A stretch of DNA of 62,345 nucleotides from Spirochaetota bacterium (GTDB lineage Bacteria; Spirochaetota; UBA4802; UBA5368). The stretch is taken from the NCBI GenBank assembly GCA_004297825.1, contig SCSX01000062.1:1-62345 (forward strand). The letters are read 5' to 3'. The translations under genes and the position numbers were made by a program. Shown here one piece after another: positions 53,101 through 60,553 of the stretch. Position 1 is the first letter of the stretch; every line of letters starts with the position of its first letter. A model generated the notes under the pieces. The model was not told the origin of the DNA. It did not search any database and saw only the letters and a program-made list of their open reading frames with translations.

Positions 53101-53606
53101 TCTCCGTCGTGGGCATTGTCGCGAATTTAAAGGTGCGCATGTCGAAGAACGGGCGCCGATTCGCCGTGGGCATGCTCGAGGACATGGAGGGAAGCATCGA
53201 GGCGCTCTTCTTCCCCGACACCTTCGGCAAGTTCGAGAAGCTCCTCGCGACTGACACCCCGCTCCTCGTGCGCGGACAGGTCGAGTACGACGAGGGGGCG
53301 CCGCGCAAGATCATCGCCAATGACGTAAAGACGCTCAAGGACCTGCGCCGCGAGCACATCGCCTCAATTCATATCCGCCTGGAGCAGGTGGGCTTCGACG
53401 ATGAGACGCTCGCGCGCATCCGCGCGGTCATGGAAAAGAACAAGGGGACCTGTCCCGTGTACTTTCACATCCGCGAGCTCCGGGGCGACGAGAAGATCGT
53501 GAAGGCCCACCAGAGCTACAACATTACGCCCTCCGACCAGCTCATCGCGGAGCTCGGAAGTCTCGTGGGGGAAGAGGCGATCAGGTACGCGACGAGGGGG
53601 TGCTAG
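50154..53606 (+). CDS. dnaE: DNA polymerase III alpha subunit
   Basis: A 1150-aa replicative polymerase of the DnaE1 type. In order: the PHP domain (FIHLHNHSDYSILDG, TDHGNMFG); the palm with catalytic carboxylates Asp402 and Asp404 in EMPDMDIDF and a third in KMDFLGLKNL near 560; GPGRGSAAGSMVSYCLGIT; fingers with IYQEQVMLISQVMGGFS; the helix-hairpin-helix region (IKGLGEKAIEAIIEA); and a C-terminal OB fold (VSVVGIVANLKVRMSKNG-RRFAVGMLED). Length is usual. The homologue N-terminus supports ATG 50154 rather than the frame opening at 50115. It makes the chromosome's leading and lagging strands and stands alone. Confidence 0.96.
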   Translation: MKFIHLHNHSDYSILDGSITVDRLIARAEELGMPGVALTDHGNMFGMIEFYQKARKKGIKPIMGQEFYVAPRSRRERGEGRAGQNGKETAHHLILLAKNLKGYKNLLKLSSEGFLEGFYYKPRIDLEYLAQHAEGLICSTACIGGEVPSLVIQGKMKEAAQAAGRFNELFGRGNFFLELQDHGMEEQKTANRGLIQLSEQLDIPLIATNDCHYLKKEHSFSHEVLLCIQTGKTLEDEGRMRFSADQFYFKTPEEMFALFKDYPDALANTYRIYDMVDCELDLNNPILPNFKVPPGFNLDSYLRSLVMEGAAARFGAQVPEEVLTRIEYELGVITHMKFSGYFLIVWDFIKYARSKDIPVGPGRGSAAGSMVSYCLGITNLDPLRYNLLFERFLNPDRNEMPDMDIDFCANRREEVIDYVKEKYGADHVSQIITYNKMKAKAVVKDVARVLNIPFAEANEISKLITEDSLDKALHASAELKKIAESGQKGKMLIDISLTLEGLVRSAGKHAAGVVISREPLTEYVPLYKDTKDGSVSSQYDKFALEAAGLVKMDFLGLKNLTIIDHCLKLIKRHRAETVDIDAIPLDDKETFGLLQRANTMGVFQLESGGMRNILRKLGPTAFEDIIAVNALYRPGPLESGMVDDYITRKRNPVEVEYPHPSLEPVLRDTVGVIIYQEQVMLISQVMGGFSLPEADKLRKAMGKKNPEIMYQLEEKFLNGAKGKHYAPKLAKSIYDLIIKFGGYGFNKSHSAAYALVSYQTAYLKAHYTPEYMCALLSCIADNQDDVIKYTNDCRANGIAVLPPDINHSEKDFSIEGTSIRFGLSAIKGLGEKAIEAIIEARTATGGFAQLRDFLEHADILTVNKGVLESLIKAGAFDSLHRNRAQLLVSVDLLLDSARRLQEDRASGQGNLFGGPADAATPGTDMLDLPDVKFWHDNEKLAREKEVLGLYVSGHPLAKFEKEIKTFACTPIAELAERRPQGDVSVVGIVANLKVRMSKNGRRFAVGMLEDMEGSIEALFFPDTFGKFEKLLATDTPLLVRGQVEYDEGAPRKIIANDVKTLKDLRREHIASIHIRLEQVGFDDETLARIRAVMEKNKGTCPVYFHIRELRGDEKIVKAHQSYNITPSDQLIAELGSLVGEEAIRYATRGC

Positions 53607-53681
53607 GGGGTGGCTGATATATTCACTAAAATATAAGAAACCAACTTCTAAACGCGCTGCTACCTCCAGAACCGCCCCTCC

Positions 53682-54080
53682 TTATTTCGTCCAGTTTTCG
53701 ATTTTCAATCCTTTGATCCTGGCAAAGTGTTTCTCGTTATTGGTGACCAGGATCGAGTTAGTGGTAAGGGCTGTCGAGGCGATCAAGAGATCGAAATCAT
53801 CGATGATTGAACCGGTTTTATGTGAATTCACTTTCAATTCGCTGAATGTTTCAATCACGGCTTTATCTATGTCTATGATGGGGAATAGCTCTTTTATTCG
53901 ATACACAATGGCACTGTTCTTTTCTACGTTCCTCGATTTCCTTGCTCCAAATAATAGTTCTCCATAGGTGATGACGGAAATAGCCTTGGGAATTTTCTCA
54001 TTTTTCAGGAAATTATCGTGAACAATGGAATTTCCTTTTATGCTGTATATGATGATGTTGGTATCAATCAAATATGACAT
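53682..54080 (-). CDS. vapC: VapC-type PIN-domain toxin
   Basis: A 132-aa PIN-domain RNase. The N-terminal Asp is in YLIDTNIIIY, the Glu in SVITYGELLFGARK near 45, and acidic residues in GSIIDDFDLLIASTAL near 97 and TNNEKHF near 119. The set matches VapC toxins that cut tRNA. It overlaps the end of its antitoxin gene. A 54089 start is also in frame. The DNA is AT-rich. Confidence 0.88.
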   Translation of the reverse strand: MSYLIDTNIIIYSIKGNSIVHDNFLKNEKIPKAISVITYGELLFGARKSRNVEKNSAIVYRIKELFPIIDIDKAVIETFSELKVNSHKTGSIIDDFDLLIASTALTTNSILVTNNEKHFARIKGLKIENWTK

Positions 54081-54342
54081 CTTTTGCATTAAACCGTTTG
54101 GTTCCCGTGCGGGATTTATTGATGGAATCGATTATTGCATCGGCGTTTCGTTCATCGTCCCACGATCCGGAAAGTGCGATAAACTCCTTAGTGGGATTAT
54201 TTTTATACACCATGGGGTTCGATAAGTATTTTTCAATAATGGAAATGACTTCCTGGCTGATCGATCTGTTTTCGCTCTTCGCGATGGTTTTTAAAGACGC
54301 GTATAATCGATCATCGATATCCCTGACTTGCAGAATTGCCAT
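54064..54342 (-). CDS. vapB: Ribbon-helix-helix antitoxin (FitA/VapB-like)
   Basis: A 92-aa antitoxin. The first 42 residues are a ribbon-helix-helix DNA-binding domain, AILQVRDIDDRLYASLKTIA then NRSISQEVISIIEKYL. The polar C-terminal half is the likely toxin-binding tail. It is first in the pair, its stop overlapping the toxin start by about 16 bp. ATTG-N3-CAAT at 54355-54365 in its leader may serve as operator. Confidence 0.85.
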   Translation of the reverse strand: MAILQVRDIDDRLYASLKTIAKSENRSISQEVISIIEKYLSNPMVYKNNPTKEFIALSGSWDDERNADAIIDSINKSRTGTKRFNAKDVIFD

Positions 54343-54564
54343 ACATATACCTCGATTGTATCAATGTACCGGGTATTCATGAAAAATCAAGCATAATTCA
54401 TGAGTTTTGAACCAAAAGTTCCATCACCAATCCCCGGGAAAGGCATGTGCGGAATGAACACGTGCTCAAAGGGCTCATTCCAGCTAAAACATAAAATAAA
54501 TAATTCTCATTTCCATCCCTCCCGTCCGATTAATTAATCAAACAGACAAAAGAGGGCACCCGTA

Positions 54565-55341
54565 ATGATCATCACCGATTTCAGCAGCCTCGCACGCTTT
54601 GCGGAAACCAAAACCGAACCGGCAAAAAGCATTAAGCCCGACAAAAAGGACGCGCCGGAGCCCGCGAAGGCTTCCTCAGACTCCGTCGACCTCTCGGTCT
54701 CCGCGAAGATGACCTCCCAGCTTTATGGCCTCAAGGAGGCGCTGGAAAACATCCGCAAGGGCATAGGCCTGGTCACGAGGACCGACAGCTACCTCTCAAC
54801 GACCGAGGACGCGATCCAGAAGATCCGCGCACTGGCCGTGAAGGGCGCGAACGGCACATTCACCAACACCGACCGCCAGCATTTCCAGGTCGAGGTTTCC
54901 GCGCTCATCGACGAGGTGGACCGCATCGCGTCACAGGCCGAGTTCAATCGCTTCAAGCTCCTCACCGGCTCCTTCTCGAAAAACAATCCCTACGCCTCCA
55001 TGTGGCTGCACGTGGGGCCCAACATGAACCAGCGCGAGCGTATCTATATCGGCACCATGACCGCGCGCTCCCTGCACCTCAAGGACAATTCGGGCAGGAT
55101 CACGGCAAGCGTCTCGACGCCCTCGGGCGCGAACCAGAGCATAGGCGTGATGGATAGCGCGCTCCAGAGCATCGCCAAGCAGCGCGCCGACATGCTCGGC
55201 TACTCCGAGCGGCTCAAGGTGACCTCGCAGGAGGTCATGCGCTCCATGAACGCGATTCTCAAATCCGGCGACGCGAAACTCGATCACGATGCGGCCGCGG
55301 AGCTCATGGAGACCATCAAGTATCTCAAGTTGGACAAGTAG
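54565..55341 (+). CDS. Divergent FlaB-type flagellin-like protein
   Basis: A 258-aa protein with the D1 core of spirochaete FlaB: SVSAKMTSQLYGLKEALENI (47-66), IQKIRALAVKGANGTFTNTDR, EVSALIDEVDRIASQAEFNRFKLLTG, and MWLHVGPNMNQRERIYIGTMTA near 147. The ends differ from filament proteins: the N-terminus is a lysine/proline-rich stretch in place of the usual M-I-I-N-H-N-x-S-A helix, and the C-terminal D0 helix that makes the filament core is missing. It is thus unlikely to polymerise like FlaB. It is followed by another, still more divergent copy. GAGGGCACCCGTA precedes the ATG. Confidence 0.85.
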   Translation: MIITDFSSLARFAETKTEPAKSIKPDKKDAPEPAKASSDSVDLSVSAKMTSQLYGLKEALENIRKGIGLVTRTDSYLSTTEDAIQKIRALAVKGANGTFTNTDRQHFQVEVSALIDEVDRIASQAEFNRFKLLTGSFSKNNPYASMWLHVGPNMNQRERIYIGTMTARSLHLKDNSGRITASVSTPSGANQSIGVMDSALQSIAKQRADMLGYSERLKVTSQEVMRSMNAILKSGDAKLDHDAAAELMETIKYLKLDK

Positions 55342-55347
55342 CGGCGC

Positions 55348-55358
55348 GGGGGGCCGAT
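55348..55358 (+). repeat. Dispersed motif GGGGGGCCGAT, copy 8
   Basis: An exact copy 7 bp after the stop of the flagellin-like gene, like copy 1 after glnS. Confidence 0.5.
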
Positions 55359-55417
55359 TCGCATACGGGCGCATCACGATGCGCGGTCCACGGACGAAGC
55401 GGAAACGGAGGAAAACA

Positions 55418-56023
55418 ATGCGGACGAACATAAAATCGACGGCCATGATCACGATGATGCTTTGCGCGGGACTCCTCGCGCTTCCCGAACGCGGGAATCC
55501 CCAGGGAGCCGCGCAGCCCGTCGCCGAATCGCGCGCCGTCCTCAAGGCCGCCGACATCCATCTCTCGGTCATGACGGACATCTTCCAGAAGATTCGCGCG
55601 CTCGCCGTCCGCGCCTCAAACGGGACCTACTCCGCGACTGACCGGGAGCTCATGGAGCTTGAATGCAAAGAGCTTTTCAAGGAATTCGTCCGGATATGGA
55701 ACACCGCCGCGTGGAAGGGGACGCCTCTGTTCAACAGCCGCGCATCCGGATGGAAAAAGTCGCTGGACGTTCCCGTGGGCGCCCAGACCCTTTCGGTCGA
55801 GATGCCGCACGTCACCCTCGACGACCTTGGCATCAATCCCGCGAAGGAGGACTACTCGCGAATCTACGCGAGTGTCGCCACCGGCGAATCGGCCAACCGG
55901 ACCATCGGCGTCATGGACGAGCACATAAGCCGTCTCGCCACGGAGCGGGCGCGCCTCAGGGCGTTCTTCATCCGCCTTGGCTTCATCGAGCACCTCCAGC
56001 AATCGCTCGCCGCGCTCAAGTAG
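55418..56023 (+). CDS. Flagellin-related protein with a Sec signal peptide
   Basis: A 201-aa product. ATG 55418 follows GGAGG by 6 bp and begins a Sec-type signal (RTNIKSTAMITMMLCAGLLA). The rest aligns with the preceding flagellin-like protein: FQKIRALAVRASNGTYSATDR against IQKIRALAVKGANGTFTNTDR, and ANRTIGVMDEHISRLATERARL against ANQSIGVMDSALQSIAKQRADM. Between these the M-W-H-G signature is replaced. Flagellins normally leave by the type III system without a signal peptide, so a Sec-routed version would be periplasmic. It may have arisen by duplication and gain of a signal. Confidence 0.75.
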   Translation: MRTNIKSTAMITMMLCAGLLALPERGNPQGAAQPVAESRAVLKAADIHLSVMTDIFQKIRALAVRASNGTYSATDRELMELECKELFKEFVRIWNTAAWKGTPLFNSRASGWKKSLDVPVGAQTLSVEMPHVTLDDLGINPAKEDYSRIYASVATGESANRTIGVMDEHISRLATERARLRAFFIRLGFIEHLQQSLAALK

Positions 56024-56043
56024 CGCGGCCGGGGCGTTCAGCG

Positions 56044-57063
56044 TCAGCCTCCTGACGCATCCACATTCATAAGGGCGTCTATCTCCGCGGAAAATACTTC
56101 CACAAGTTCTTTTTGTTCGGCTTCATCCATCCAGGCCGTCCTGACTGAGTTCAGAATGATATCGCATATTCCCCTGCGTGAAATCCCGAAGCTTTGCTCG
56201 ATCATCCGGTATTCATCCGCGAGCAGGTTTCCGAACATCGCGGGATCATCGGTGTTTATCGAAAAGTGTGTGCCGTATTCCATGAAGACCAAGAGCGGGT
56301 ATTCCCGATGCGACCCGACGGCTCCGGTCCTCACGTTCGACAGGGGACACAGCTCCAGGGCGATGGCGTGTTCCGCGCAATGGCGCAGCAGGGCGGGGTC
56401 GCGAGCCGCGCTGGTCGCATGACCTATCCGGTCCGGGTGAAGCGACCTGATCGCGCCCCAGACGCTTCCCGGACCGGCAGCCTCCCCTGCATGGACGTCC
56501 GTACGAAATCCTAATTTCCTTGCCCTCTCGTACAACCCGCTGAAGGGCTCCGGCGGATATTCGTGTTCCGAGCCGCCTATCCCTATCCCCAAAATCCCCA
56601 GGTGCTTCACCTCGTTAATCTCGTACAGGGTCGTGATCTCACGCTCGGGCCCGTAATCACGGACGAGATCGACCACGAGTTGAATTCGTACGTCGTTAGC
56701 CTGGCGGAGACCGCGATGGATTGCGTGGATGATCTCCTGAGGGCGCAGGCCTGATTTTCGGAATAGAGAAGGCGAGACGAACATCTCCGCGTAGCGGATA
56801 TTCTGCGATGCGAACGCGCGAGCCACGTCTGCGGCGATGAGCGTGAAGTCCTCGTATTCCCTTAAGAACCCGTTTTTCCATGTCCAGGTGTCTATGAAGC
56901 CCGCAAAGTCCCTGTAGACGAACCTGCGCCTGAGATCATCGAGCGAGCCGACCGAGGGATCGCCCCCGTATTTATTGATCAGCGACCACATCGTCCCGGC
57001 GGGGATTGCCCCCTCAAGGTGGACGTGAAGCTCGATTTTCGGGACGCGATCATAAATATCCAT
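56044..57063 (-). CDS. add: Adenosine deaminase family protein
   Basis: A 339-aa TIM-barrel amidohydrolase. The metal and catalytic residues of adenosine/AMP deaminases are visible: ELHVHLEGAI (His13, His15), TDVHAGEAAG near 194 with the His and catalytic Glu, RIGHAT near 221, LELCPLSN near 245 and FSINTDDPAMF near 276 with the two Asp. It converts adenosine, or possibly another aminopurine, to the keto form. ATG 57063 matches the family N-terminus; the frame extends to 57111. Its stop is 20 bp from the convergent flagellin-like gene. Confidence 0.9.
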   Translation of the reverse strand: MDIYDRVPKIELHVHLEGAIPAGTMWSLINKYGGDPSVGSLDDLRRRFVYRDFAGFIDTWTWKNGFLREYEDFTLIAADVARAFASQNIRYAEMFVSPSLFRKSGLRPQEIIHAIHRGLRQANDVRIQLVVDLVRDYGPEREITTLYEINEVKHLGILGIGIGGSEHEYPPEPFSGLYERARKLGFRTDVHAGEAAGPGSVWGAIRSLHPDRIGHATSAARDPALLRHCAEHAIALELCPLSNVRTGAVGSHREYPLLVFMEYGTHFSINTDDPAMFGNLLADEYRMIEQSFGISRRGICDIILNSVRTAWMDEAEQKELVEVFSAEIDALMNVDASGG

Positions 57064-57150
57064 CTCGTATTTTCCCCTGACCCGCAGTATTCGAATCCAC
57101 GATCCCAACAATGACCAAAATCGTAAATCCGGGCCCGCGGAACGCGGCCC

Positions 57151-57858
57151 TCACTTTGCCATGGCGCTCTTCTTTAATTTCTCCGGCATCTTCTCGATCG
57201 CGTAGCGCAGCGCCGTCCGCGGCATCGCCGCCTTGTTTTTCATGACGTATTCGTGGACGGGATTAAGATGCGCCTGGCTCGCGGCCTTGAGCATCCAGCC
57301 GTACCCCTTCTGCACCAGGTCGTCCCCGTCCGCCAGGAGAATATCGGCGATCTCGAAGATGTCACCGAGGAACATTCCCCGGCGCGCGGGGATGATGAGG
57401 GAGACCGCCGCCGCCCGACGCATCCAGCGGTTTTTCGAGCGCGCCCATTTTTTTAAATTGGAAACATACGCCGGGTATTTTTCCACGAAGGCGCCCACGG
57501 TGTGATTGCAGAGCGTATCGCAGGAGGCCCAGTTGTCCACGTGCTCTTTCACCCATTTCTCGAACACCTTGAAATCACGCGGCTCGTAGTCCTTCCGGAG
57601 CGCATACGCCCAGTCGCAGGCGATGAACGATTCCTCCATGGCGCCCGACTGCCACAGCGCATCGCACATGCCGAATATCTCCTCCTTTCCCTTCCCCTTG
57701 ATTTCCTTGAAATAGCCCCGGGCGATCCGGGTGACATCGGCGGTCTTCACCCCGTAGAGCGTGACGTCTTCCTTGAAAAAGCGCTTCCCGCTCTCGCGGG
57801 TTTTTTCGTCGGCCAGCAGTTTCAATTCCTTGCGAATATTCAGAATGACAGGGTTCAT
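57151..57858 (-). CDS. AlkD-like DNA alkylation repair (HEAT-repeat glycosylase) protein
   Basis: A 235-aa all-helical protein of the AlkD type. ETRESGKRFFKEDVTLYGVKTADVTRIARGYFKE opens the HEAT-like repeats; W and D residues near the surface (DWAYALRKD, WASCDTLCNHTVG with the catalytic-type Asp, and NRWMRRAAAVSLI with basic DNA contacts) follow in the normal order. AlkD removes bulky or cationic alkylated bases. AGGAGCTGTC precedes the ATG. It is a single gene. Confidence 0.88.
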   Translation of the reverse strand: MNPVILNIRKELKLLADEKTRESGKRFFKEDVTLYGVKTADVTRIARGYFKEIKGKGKEEIFGMCDALWQSGAMEESFIACDWAYALRKDYEPRDFKVFEKWVKEHVDNWASCDTLCNHTVGAFVEKYPAYVSNLKKWARSKNRWMRRAAAVSLIIPARRGMFLGDIFEIADILLADGDDLVQKGYGWMLKAASQAHLNPVHEYVMKNKAAMPRTALRYAIEKMPEKLKKSAMAK

Positions 57859-58010
57859 GACAGCTCCTTCTCCACATAGTATCCGGAAACCGGGTCCGGC
57901 ATTTTATACGCGTCTGATTTAATAAAGCTCATGATTCCGCCTAACGCGAATTCGGTGCGCGAGCGGACGGCGCGACCGACGGCGGCCGCGCGTGTATCGC
58001 ACGCCCGCGT

Positions 58011-58020
58011 ATCGGCCCCC
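58011..58020 (-). repeat. Dispersed motif GGGGGCCGAT, copy 9
   Basis: A ten-base copy directly at the stop codon of the large sensor kinase (sense TAGGGGGCCGATACGC). Confidence 0.45.
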
Positions 58021-60551
58021 TATATCCTTTCCGAATAGAGCTCCGGGTTGAACCGGATTACACACCTGAAACCGTCATGTTCGGGAAACTCGATGGAGCC
58101 CTGCATCTGGTGCCGCACGATGGTGGTGATCATAGCGATCCCGAGCGTCTTCACGTGCGCGAAATCGAAACCTGGGGGCATGCCCACGCCGTCGTCCGCG
58201 AACCCGATCTCGATCTCCCCGCCGGGAAGCCGCCGCAGCGATACGCCCAGCGTCCCCCGCGCGCCGTCGGGAAATGCGTACTTGAGCGTGTTCGACACGA
58301 GCTCGTTCAACACGAGCCCGCACGGAATCGCGGCGTCGATAAGCACGTCCGCACTCTCCAGGGCGTATTCCTGGTTCACCGCGCCCCCGGCCAGGCCGTA
58401 GCTGCTTATCAGGAGCGGGACCAGCTCCTCGATATAATCCTTCAGGTCTATGCGCGAAAGGTTTTGTGACTGATAGAGCTTTTGGTGCACGAGCGCTATG
58501 GAGCTGATCCTGTTCGCCGTTTCCTGAAACACCCGGGAGACGGATTCGTCGGCGGCGCGCGCGGACTGGAGCGCGAGCATGGAGATGAGGACCTGCATGT
58601 TGTTCTTCGTGCGGTGATAGAGCTCCTTCAGGAGCGTCTCCTTCTCGGCCAGGGACGCGCGGAGTGCCTCCTCCCCGCGCTTGCGTCCGGTGATGTCGCG
58701 GATAAAGGCGAGCGTATGCATCTCGCCGTTGAGCGGGAACGAGGCCACGTGTAATTCCGCGAAGAGCTCGGTACCGTCCGCCCGGAGCACCTTCGACTCG
58801 TAGCTCAGGGAATCGGTTTCACCCCCTGCCCTCCTGCGTATGTCCTCGCGCACCCTTGCGTGTTCCGAGGGGGGAATCATGTCGAACACGGGGCGGCCTT
58901 CTATCTGCGCCGCGGTCTCGTATCCGAAGAGCCGTACGTGCGCGGGATTCACATAACGGTTGATCCCGTCCTTCGAAACGCTGATCGCGTCCAGCGAATG
59001 CTCGAAGATCGCCCTGAAGCGCGACTCGCTCTCCCGGACCTCCCGGTAATTTTTTTCCAGGTCCTGCTGCGAGCGGGTAAGCTCATCGAGCGTGGCAGCG
59101 AGCTCCTCGTTGGTGGCGTTGAGTTCTTCGTTTGCGGCTTCAAGCTCGAGGTAGGCATTGCGCAGCGCGTCCTCGGATATCTTGCGCTCGGTGATGTCGC
59201 GGGCGATACCGCGCGTTCCCTTCATTACGCCGCCGGCGTTCACGGCCGAGGCTTTGAGCTCGAAGAAGAAGGTCGTGTTGTCGGGCCTGCGGCCCAGAAG
59301 CTCCGCCATGAAATCGGTGTCGAGGCCGCCCGCGACGAAAGCCGCGAAGCGCGCCACGGCCTCTTCCGTGCCTGTCTCGTCGAAGAACCGGGAGAACCCC
59401 CTGCCCGTCATGTCCTCGGGCGCGGGCAGGCCGAACATGTTCGCGAGCGCGCCGTTGGCGAACGTGATCACGCCGCGCGTGTCGGTCATGAAGAACCCGT
59501 CGCGCATCTCCTCGACCAGGGAGCGGTACTTCTTCTCACTCTCCTCGAGCGCCGCGCGGCTCCTGTTGATCATGTCCACGTATTCCCGGATGATACCCGC
59601 CGAATGCCGGAAGGCGGACTCGAGATCGCGTATCTCCTGGTAACGCAGGAACTTTTCGGGGATCGATGGAAGCCCTCCCTCGATCTTCCACCTCCGTATG
59701 GCGGCGCTGAAATCGCCGAGCGGCCGGATGATGAGCACGTTCTGCCATGAGACCTTGAGGGCGACGATGATCACGAGCACCACGAGCGCCAGGTACGCGA
59801 TGAGCTTGGTTGTGCGGATCAGGACATACGCGGCCGCCATGGGGGAGAAGATCACGATGTCGTTTTCGATGGCGGCGAAATTTTTCCGGTAAAAGGCGTA
59901 CGCGGTCTCCCCCAGGTCCATGACGCCGCTCGATTCCGCGGGGAGCACCTGCAGCGGGAATGGGGCGCGCGTCCCCGCAAGCACGAACCCGTCCCTTGAC
60001 GCGAACACGATGACGCTTTCCGTGGAGACCGCAATGCTTTTCAGGTCGTTCATGAACTGGTCCAGGCCTACCCTTCCCACGAGCCACCCCTGGCCCCCCT
60101 TGTGAACAAGGTACACCGAAAGCTCCCCGTTCTCGACGGCACGGAACATGGGCGAGCGGGAAACCGGGCCTTCCGCCACGCCGGCCAGGAAGGCCCCCGG
60201 CGCGCTCGCGGCAAGGTCGTAGCCGGGGAATATAAGGCTTCTCCCGCCCTTGATGAGGATCCGCTGGATTTTCCTGTCGTTCCCTACGACGTAGAGATCA
60301 TCGAATTCATGCATCATCGCGACAGTGCCCGCGCTTTCCGGCATCGTTACAAAATGTTCGAGATCGTGCGCGGGCCCCCCTATGAGCACCTCGACGATTT
60401 TCTCGATCCTGTCGATCTCGGTTTTATGGCTGCGGATATAGTCGTCGCGTATGGCATCCTGGAGGGTCATGAACACGATGACGAAAAAAACGATGACGAC
60501 GGCCAGGGTGGCCGCCTCCATGAGCGCGAAGTTGATGCGTACGGAGCGCAC
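58020..60551 (-). CDS. Membrane sensor histidine kinase with PAS domains (HisKA_2 type)
   Basis: An 843-aa protein starting at GTG. One membrane helix at about 9-30 and another at about 255-275 bracket a periplasmic sensor of about 225 residues. Then come a linker, a PAS domain (about 340-455), a long coiled coil (YLELEAANEELNATNEELAA and on), a second PAS (about 510-630) and a kinase core with His646 in LKELYHRTKNNMQVLISMLAL, N box NELVSNTLKYAFP and G1 box DDGVGM. It starts 2 bp after the binding-lipoprotein gene and should signal on its ligand. No response regulator is nearby. Confidence 0.92.
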   Translation of the reverse strand: MRSVRINFALMEAATLAVVIVFFVIVFMTLQDAIRDDYIRSHKTEIDRIEKIVEVLIGGPAHDLEHFVTMPESAGTVAMMHEFDDLYVVGNDRKIQRILIKGGRSLIFPGYDLAASAPGAFLAGVAEGPVSRSPMFRAVENGELSVYLVHKGGQGWLVGRVGLDQFMNDLKSIAVSTESVIVFASRDGFVLAGTRAPFPLQVLPAESSGVMDLGETAYAFYRKNFAAIENDIVIFSPMAAAYVLIRTTKLIAYLALVVLVIIVALKVSWQNVLIIRPLGDFSAAIRRWKIEGGLPSIPEKFLRYQEIRDLESAFRHSAGIIREYVDMINRSRAALEESEKKYRSLVEEMRDGFFMTDTRGVITFANGALANMFGLPAPEDMTGRGFSRFFDETGTEEAVARFAAFVAGGLDTDFMAELLGRRPDNTTFFFELKASAVNAGGVMKGTRGIARDITERKISEDALRNAYLELEAANEELNATNEELAATLDELTRSQQDLEKNYREVRESESRFRAIFEHSLDAISVSKDGINRYVNPAHVRLFGYETAAQIEGRPVFDMIPPSEHARVREDIRRRAGGETDSLSYESKVLRADGTELFAELHVASFPLNGEMHTLAFIRDITGRKRGEEALRASLAEKETLLKELYHRTKNNMQVLISMLALQSARAADESVSRVFQETANRISSIALVHQKLYQSQNLSRIDLKDYIEELVPLLISSYGLAGGAVNQEYALESADVLIDAAIPCGLVLNELVSNTLKYAFPDGARGTLGVSLRRLPGGEIEIGFADDGVGMPPGFDFAHVKTLGIAMITTIVRHQMQGSIEFPEHDGFRCVIRFNPELYSERI

Positions 60552-60553
60552 CC

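Noticed and set aside
57080-57110. TTCGAATCC resembling a tRNA T-loop
   Set aside because: No cloverleaf or acceptor stem can be drawn around it, and no tRNA gene was seen in the window.
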